Positions 58,831 to 64,000 of a stretch of 64,000 nucleotides of DNA are shown here, piece after piece. The position numbers were made by a program, and so were the translations under genes. The stretch spans positions 27,336,227-27,400,226 of the forward strand of contig CM061047.1 in NCBI GenBank assembly GCA_030762985.1. Direction: 5' to 3'. A model generated the notes under the pieces. That model did no database searches, was not told the DNA's origin, and saw only the letters and a program-made list of their open reading frames with translations. Positions within the stretch are counted from its first letter, which is position 1. The number at the start of each line of letters is the position of its first letter. Origin of the DNA: Adelphocoris suturalis (Eukaryota; Arthropoda; Insecta; Hemiptera; Miridae).

Positions 58831-60014
58831 CTTGGTCTGTTCTTTCAGTTGGGGTTTAGTAATTTTGTTTCTCATTCTTTGTAGCTCCTTAGCTACCTCG
58901 CATCCTCGATAATTTGCTGGATGATTCCCTTTGTAGTTGACACATTTGGGGGAGTCTGCTTTGTTCAGGGTACATTCAGAAGTTTTATGCTTTCCAGCAC
59001 ATTTCACACAAGCAGATTCCTTCCCGCAGTAGGATTGGGTATGCATGTATGACTGGCAATTCTTACATTGGGGAATGAGTTTAGAAGTTTTTTTCACCGG
59101 CTCAATCTTCACAATTATGTTGAGAATGGCCTTAATACTATAGATTTTATTTACATCCTCATTTTTGTCGAAGGTTAACATAAAGAGAGGAAGAGGTTTA
59201 TGAATGGTTACAATTTCACCACTGTCATTTTTCCTTTTCTCTTTCTTGAGAATGTTGGTAACATCCAGGATGGCAAGACCTTGCTCCTTAAGGTCTCCAA
59301 TAATGTCAGTTTTCTCACATGTTTCATGTAATCCTCTAACCATGACCTTAATAGGTCTGTCTGCTTTGTCTTGATATGTGTACCACTGTTTTTTATCTGA
59401 ACGTAGTTTGTCTGTAATCAGTTTCCAATTGGTTCTTGTATCTACGTTTATTTTCCAAACGTTATTATTGAGAGCAGTGACCTTGTATTGCTCTCTAGGG
59501 ATATTCAGTAACATATATCTTTGAGGGCTGCGTAGCTCTTTAGCCCTACAACATTTATGGGTGGTGGAGGAGGGTCCTTTTTAGGCTTAATCGTTTCTAC
59601 CTTGGTTACCTTGGTTACGTCCTTGTCAGTCTTAGTCGTGTTGGTAGGCCATTCAACCTCCGGAGAACGCCGAGCCTTACGCTTCTTGCGGGCCCTTTTT
59701 AAGATCCAGTCAGTTTCTCTAGACAATTCGTCTTCGTCCGTACTGTAGGATGTAGGGACGTTGGGTTGAGTTAATTCCGATGTCCTTTGTTTTTCCTTTT
59801 GATTTTCATTTAATTTAACAATGTGATCGTTAGCTTGACTGAGGTAATCGCATAAGTCAGTTATAATAGAGTACAGATGATTAAAAGCATCACTTACGTT
59901 GGGGTCAGCGAAGGCTCTTGTTGTTATGCGATGTTGCAATAACTCTTGCTTAGTTTGATCAACAATGTCCTGGAGCGTCGTCTGCTCGCCAGCGGCGTCC
60001 GCCTTGTCAGTCAT
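58830..60014 (-). pseudogene. Jockey-type LINE ORF1 (gag-like nucleic-acid-binding protein), one frameshift
   Basis: The minus-strand frame from ATG at 60014 (MTDKADAAGEQTTLQDIVDQ) encodes an N-terminal helical region, a basic segment 'RARKKRKARRSPEVEW' and a proline run, then shifts frame near 59510. The second part has 'YKVTALNNNVWKINVDTR' and 'RPIKVMVRGLHETCEKTDI', the PRE/C2HC region of Jockey gag proteins. Three zinc knuckles follow: CX2CX4HX4C (CKNCQSYMHTQSYC), CX2CX3HX4C (CVKCAGKHKTSEC), and a third whose second Cys is Tyr (CVNYKGNHPANYRGC). The end is replaced by the (AT)n tract. Such proteins package the LINE RNA. It may belong to the same element as 56640-57018. Confidence 0.85.
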
Positions 60015-60330
60015 CCCACTAAATATATGTGTATAAATTGAGATGCAATTGACAATAAAGTTAAGGAATGAAATCGACAAAATGAGTATTAATTCATCAC
60101 TGTTCAATTAATTGTCTGTGGGTTAGGTTGTGGCGTGATGGCGTAGATAGAGGAACAAGGGGAAAATTGGAGAGTCAGCGCTGTGAAAATTCTGGTTACA
60201 GTCAAAACCAAATAAATCGAAACGGACTGACCTCATATTCACTGAGCCCGTAGTACACGTAATGATGAAGTAGTTCAACCTGGATGAACTCCCGGATTGT
60301 GGTTTGCAAATGATTGGCTGCTGAAACACT
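60015..60330 (-). other. Probable 5' untranslated region of the Jockey-type LINE
   Basis: Lies directly upstream of ORF1 on the minus strand and has GC content like the ORF. LINE promoters of this clade are internal to the 5' UTR. The 5' boundary could not be set and no target duplication was found. Confidence 0.35.
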
Positions 60331-60835
60331 TGGTGTATGCAGGTGGCCGCCTCGTGGAGGAAAAATATGGGGTCAATGCGATCGAACGTAGGGATCGGGT
60401 GGCGATACAGCGAGAAACTGAGTGGCCCATGGAAATAGTAAAGGCATTTGATCGCCGTTACAAGGGGGGGGGGGGGGGGGGCAGGTCAGCACATCAGTCA
60501 AGACAGACTGTTTGGTTCCAGGGGGTAAATTGGGGGCACGCTGAGCTCGTCAAATCTCCCGATGATGATATTGATGCTGATGTCCGACGGTCAACTGCAA
60601 CTGAAGTTCGAAACAACACTTCCCTACCTCACAACAATAACTAACAGTTAGGTACCTACCATTCAATGCTGAAATTAGATTTTGATTGTCATGATCCACA
60701 ATGATGCAACAATTTCTATCTCGTGTTTTGTGATTACGAAGTGCACCTTTTATTGCAGATTCGGAATCAACATCAAATTGAATGGAAATTTGACCTATTA
60801 CACGAATTTTTGAGTAATACGCAAAAATGGATGCA

Positions 60836-60897
60836 ATTGCACACAAAAAGTGCGCAAATGGTGAAATATTGAATTTTTGGAGATATTCAATTGCCAC
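60836..60897 (-). repeat. Single-arm relative of the 4457-4701 palindrome
   Basis: On the minus strand 'caattgaatatctccaaaaattcaatatttcaccatttgcgcactttttgtg' matches 4439-4490 ('gaattgaatatctacaaaaacttaatatttcataattagcgcactttttgtg'). The opposite arm is not present. Confidence 0.65.
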
Positions 60898-60994
60898 GTA
60901 TGATACAAGACTTCGTGGTACCTATTTTTCACGATAAATTATGTTGTTGATTTACTGTTATCGTAATTCCGATTTGAAAAAACGTAATTTAAGT

Positions 60995-61990
60995 ACCTAT
61001 ACAGAGTGAAAGCGAGTGTCTCATTCTGGCCAGAGTTGGAGTTTTGGAGTCCCTTCTTCTTCTTCTTCCCATGGTGCCACTCCTGTAAGGACCCTGGACT
61101 CCAGAACTGTCTTCCACTGGCCACCTGTCTCCATCTCCTTATGTTCAGCCTTCTTAGGTCATTCTCTACATCATCCTACCATCGTGCTCATGGTCTTGCT
61201 CTAAGTCTTGATCTACCTGGTTTTCCATTCATCATCTGTTTGGTCCACCGATCAGGGGCCATCCTCTCAACATGCCCAAGCCACTTCAAACGGTTTCTCT
61301 TCTCTATGGAGACGAATTCTGGTTCGTCAAAGAGGCGCTTTAGCTCTAAATTGGTCCGAATTCTCCACTGCCCGTTTGTGGGCAAAATAAATGGGCTAGA
61401 AATCTTTATTTTTTTCTTAGCACCTTACATTCCCAGACATCTAACATTCTTTTGTGCTCTTTGATGAGGACCTACGTTTCTGAACCATTGAGAACGACTG
61501 GCCAGTCAATTGTTGTATGTATTATATTTTTAAAATGCTCAATAATTTTTGTATGGCATAAAATCAACGGTTTCCAGAAGCGATTCTGGCTTTTATTTCC
61601 ATGGAGACATCATTATTTTTTGTGGTTATTTTTCCCAAATATTTGAACTGTGGAGGGTGATGGGACGTACACATATGCAATGTATTTTGTTCATTTATTT
61701 ACCATCCAAACGCTTTAGTCACATTTTCAAACTCCTCCAGTGTCCCAGGAAGTGCTGCCATTGTGTAGGCAATAATTGCAACGTCAGCATAAGCAAGGAG
61801 CTGAGTGAGCCGGTTATATTTATTGAGCCTCCTTGATCGGCTCTTATGGCTCTGGCTGCCTTCTCAAGAGAAAAATTTTAAAAAAATAGGAAAGATTCAG
61901 GGTTCCCTTGCCTGAGACAAGTGGCTACTGGAAACTCTGAATGCCTTGGATCTTCATTCTACACAATGAGCCCACCATGGTCATTCTGAT
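60995..61990 (-). pseudogene. RTE-type LINE C-terminal half, decayed (copy 1)
   Basis: On the minus strand, traces of the palm ('LLMLT/LAYAD-AIIAYTMAALPG', about 61800-61730) and of 'FKYLGKITTKNNDVSMEIKARI' (about 61650-61580) precede the clear frame 61385-61188: 'RIRTNLELKRLFDEPEFVSI', 'NRLKWLGHVERMAPDRW' and 'NGKPGRSRLRARP'. After a shift it ends 'ASGRQFWSPGSLQEW' (61124-61070). This 'R.RWLGHV.RM...R' and 'GRP' ending is typical of RTE-like proteins. Many stops interrupt it. The 3' end is near 60995 ('cagagtgaaagcgagtg'). Confidence 0.75.
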
Positions 61991-61999
61991 GTATTTGAG

Positions 62000-62300
62000 T
62001 ACGGAGTGTGAAAATGAGTAGGTACCTAATTCTGGCCATAGTTGAAGTCCCTTCTTCTTCCCCTGGTTCTACACTCCTGTAAGGAACCTGTACTCCACAA
62101 CTGCCTTCCACTGGTCAACTGTCTCCATCTCCTTATGTTCATCAGCCTTCTTCGGTCATTCTCTACATCATTCTGCCATGGTGCTCGTGGTCTTGCTCTA
62201 AGTCTTGATTCTCCTGGTTTTCCATTCATCATCTGTTTGGGCCACCGATTAGGGGACATCCTCTCAACATGCCTTAGACACTTCAAACGGTTTGCCCACC
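62000..62300 (-). pseudogene. RTE-type LINE end (copy 2)
   Basis: 62286-62026 on the minus strand: 'KCLRHVERMSPNRWPKQMMN', 'GKPGESRLRARPRAPWQNDV', 'ENDRRRLMNIRRWRQLTSGR', 'QLWSTGSLQE'. It is about 85-90 percent like the matching part of copy 1 by eye. The 3' end phrase 'gagtacggagtgtgaaaatgag' is shared, and the phrase recurs at 62322-62345 as the start of a third copy limited to about 70 bp. Confidence 0.8.
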
Positions 62301-62399
62301 ATGTTCATTCGAATATATTTGAGTATGGAGAGTGAAAATGAGTGTCTAATTCTGGCCAGAGATGAAGTCTTGGAGTCCTAACCCCCCTGATAAAACAGA

Positions 62400-62765
62400 C
62401 TCCATCTATCGTATGATGGACTTTGGAATAAGACCACTCTTATGGACCTCATTCGTCAGGTTCATATCTCTGTGCTTGTACTTGTACTTGGTGATTTCAA
62501 CATACATAACACATTTTGAGGCTGTGACACTACCGCAAGACAGGGAGCTACTGCTAAAGCCACGTTCAGGGAGTTGAATCTCCTCCTCCTGAACGATGGC
62601 TGCCCAAAATATGTACTTGTTACATACTGGTGGGGAAATGTTGGCAATAGACCTTGCCATTTCCTTTCCCTGTATGAGGGCTACATTGCCTTGGAATCTA
62701 TTGCCAAACCTTCATCATTCAGACCACTTTCCAATCAAAATTCGTTCTTATTATGGAGAGCAGTG
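62400..62765 (+). pseudogene. LINE apurinic-type endonuclease fragment
   Basis: On the + strand, in two frames: 'VLVLGDFNIHNTF' (62475-62520; GDFN catalytic motif), 'ELNLLLLNDGCPKYV' (62570-62615), 'AIDLAISFP' (62652-62678) and 'PNLHHSDHFPIKIRSY' (62704-62750; SDHF with the catalytic His). This is the C-terminal half of the endonuclease domain of a Jockey/CR1-like LINE. It is cut on both sides and frameshifted. The right border coincides with the polymerase remnant on the opposite strand. Confidence 0.75.
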
Positions 62766-62910
62766 CACAGCTTTTGATTGTGGTGTTCTGGATCTAATGG
62801 GAGGTATTTGTGAAGATCGTGAAGCACTTTTGGATAGTGCAAATCAACCTCAAAAATCATTCCATCTGGGTCATTTTCGTCATATTTTTGGATTATATTT
62901 TTTCCAAGAT
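62755..62910 (-). pseudogene. Second Polinton-type DNA polymerase fragment
   Basis: The minus-strand frame includes 'DENDPDGMIFEVDLHYPKVL' and 'HDLHKYLPLDPEHHNQKL'. The 'G.I.EVDL.YP..LHDLH...PL.PE' block is characteristic of Polinton/Maverick-type protein-primed polymerases and lies downstream of motif A in those proteins. It is therefore not the same segment as the remnant at 57125-58545 but could derive from the same family. It is short and truncated. Confidence 0.65.
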
Positions 62911-63002
62911 TCCGTATCATGACGAGTTGAGGGGACCCATTCAAATTTCTCGTAAGGGAGTGAACGAGACAAGGCCCATCTGTTTGGGTACCTACTTGAT
63001 GT

Positions 63003-63270
63003 AATGTATTTTTGAGATGCGAGCTTGCGAGCATCCAGACCACGAAACTAAACAAATCATTCTGATCTATTCGTCCAACTAATCTGAATTTTTACTTAGG
63101 TATTGACTACTAGATGTTAATGTATTTTTGAAATGCGAGCATCCAGACCACGAAACTATACAAATCATTCTGATTTATTTGTCCAACTAATCTGAATTTT
63201 TACTAAGGGATTGACTACTTGACGTTCTGTACTTTTGAGATGCGAGCTTGCGAGCATCCAGACCACCAAA
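63003..63270. repeat. Tandem repeat, 116-bp unit, about 2.4 copies
   Basis: Units start at 63003, 63119 and about 63227 with 'tgtatttttgagatgcgagcttgcgagcatccagaccac', followed by 'aacaaatcattctgat' and 'gtccaactaatctgaattttta'. Unit 2 lacks one 'gcttgcgag' (108 bp). The head motif recurs alone at 33325-33355. Confidence 0.9.
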
Positions 63271-63428
63271 CGTAATTCAGCTCGGTAGGGGCGAGCATAG
63301 CGGGACTTGTTGTGTACCCAACGTTAAGTTGAAATGAAGCTGTACTCTACATAGGTAAAGGCTGTATTACACTCTTTGAGTATTAAATTAACACTCAAAG
63401 ATTACACTAGCATTTTTTTGGCATTTTT

Positions 63429-64000
63429 AATGCTTAAACGTGAAGAGTGCTTTTTTTCAAGGTCAGCTTTTTCGACCATTGCGCATCCTGGCGGAGCATT
63501 TTTAAACCCACTTGGGAAAATTCAAACAGCTTATAATAGGATAGAGAGGGCATGTGTCTGTTAAACTGTGGGAGCTCATGAAGCCAGTTTTCTCTAAGGG
63601 GCGGGACCTACAATAATATACAATCATATGGTCGGTAATAACCTCCAACACTGTTATATATAACCTCTTTTCATCGTTATCGTTATTTCATTGGCTACCT
63701 GGTTTCTGCCCCTAACATGGCGGAGTCTCAAGTGGCTTCAAATACGTCACGACCTGTCCTCTCTATCCTATTATAAGCTCTTTGGTAAAATTAGAACATG
63801 TTCTAATTTTTACCTCCACGCAAGAAAAATGCTAAACATAACCCTTGGGGAGGTAACAATTCAATGAAAAACCCCTAGGAGCCCTAACCTGACAGATTTA
63901 ATAAAAATGCATTCCGCCAGAATGCGCTGTTTTGCACTTATTCCTCCTCAACATTCACAGCTGACCTTGGAAAAAAGCACTTTGCTTTTCACGTTTAGGC
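63429..64000. repeat. Nested inverted repeats (MITE-like), cut by the window end
   Basis: Outer arms: 'gcttaaacgtgaagagtgctttttttcaaggtcagc' (63431-63467) against its inverse ending at 64000, plus 'gcgcatcctggcgg' against 'ccgccagaatgcgc' further in. Inner arms: 'agcttataataggatagagagg' (63529-63550) and its inverse (63757-63778). The outer right arm reaches the last base, so the true end is outside. No open frame of note is present. Confidence 0.75.

Overview
This window looks like animal nuclear DNA, most likely from an insect or another arthropod. It is AT-rich, its genes have kilobase introns with GT/AG borders, and it carries (TA)n microsatellites, long poly-G runs and decayed transposons of animal type: I-like, Jockey-like, RTE-like and R2-like LINEs, a Ty3/Gypsy integrase, mariner, PIF/Harbinger and Polinton. 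There is nothing bacterial: no operons, ribosome binding sites or CRISPR. The species cannot be fixed from the sequence; a hemipteran is only a guess.

One intact host gene can be reconstructed. It is a 77-residue single-LIM protein of the cysteine-rich intestinal protein (CRIP) type on the + strand, in three coding exons (24865-24904, 36257-36409, 40046-40086), with introns of about 11.4 and 3.6 kb. A second possible host exon (6903-6995, - strand) belongs to an unidentified gene. No other host gene could be supported.

The remainder is repeats. 1-6.5 kb: two long fold-back structures (439-1513 and 2258-5733), the second enclosing a broken Jockey/CR1-type LINE and a near-perfect 245-bp palindrome, with a dead R2-like fragment just before it. 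6-24 kb: degenerate tandem arrays, LINE 3' tails, and many copies of a short element with inverted ends and an internal (TA)n tract (called family A here). One family A copy carries a 562-bp fold-back element inserted at a TA dinucleotide. 25-40 kb: the introns of the LIM gene, holding decayed repeats, a small inverted-repeat element and a retroposed insert with a 13-bp target duplication. 41-50.6 kb: remains of an I-like LINE, a PIF/Harbinger transposase, a Ty3/Gypsy integrase, an R2-like LINE and a mariner with both terminal repeats. 52.4-56.4 kb: the best-preserved mobile element, an I/R1-group LINE with endonuclease, reverse transcriptase, RNase H, poly(A) and a 12-bp target duplication, broken by one frameshift. 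56.5-64 kb: a Jockey-type LINE in two pieces around a Polinton-type protein-primed DNA polymerase remnant, RTE-type LINE ends repeated in a row, another endonuclease fragment, a second polymerase remnant, a 116-bp tandem repeat and a terminal inverted repeat.

The sequence shows successive insertion and decay around one small LIM gene, not a cluster of cooperating genes. The less ordinary items are the TIR/(TA)n family A with its nested insertion, the small element whose copies contain a hammerhead-like core, and the Polinton-type polymerase fragments.
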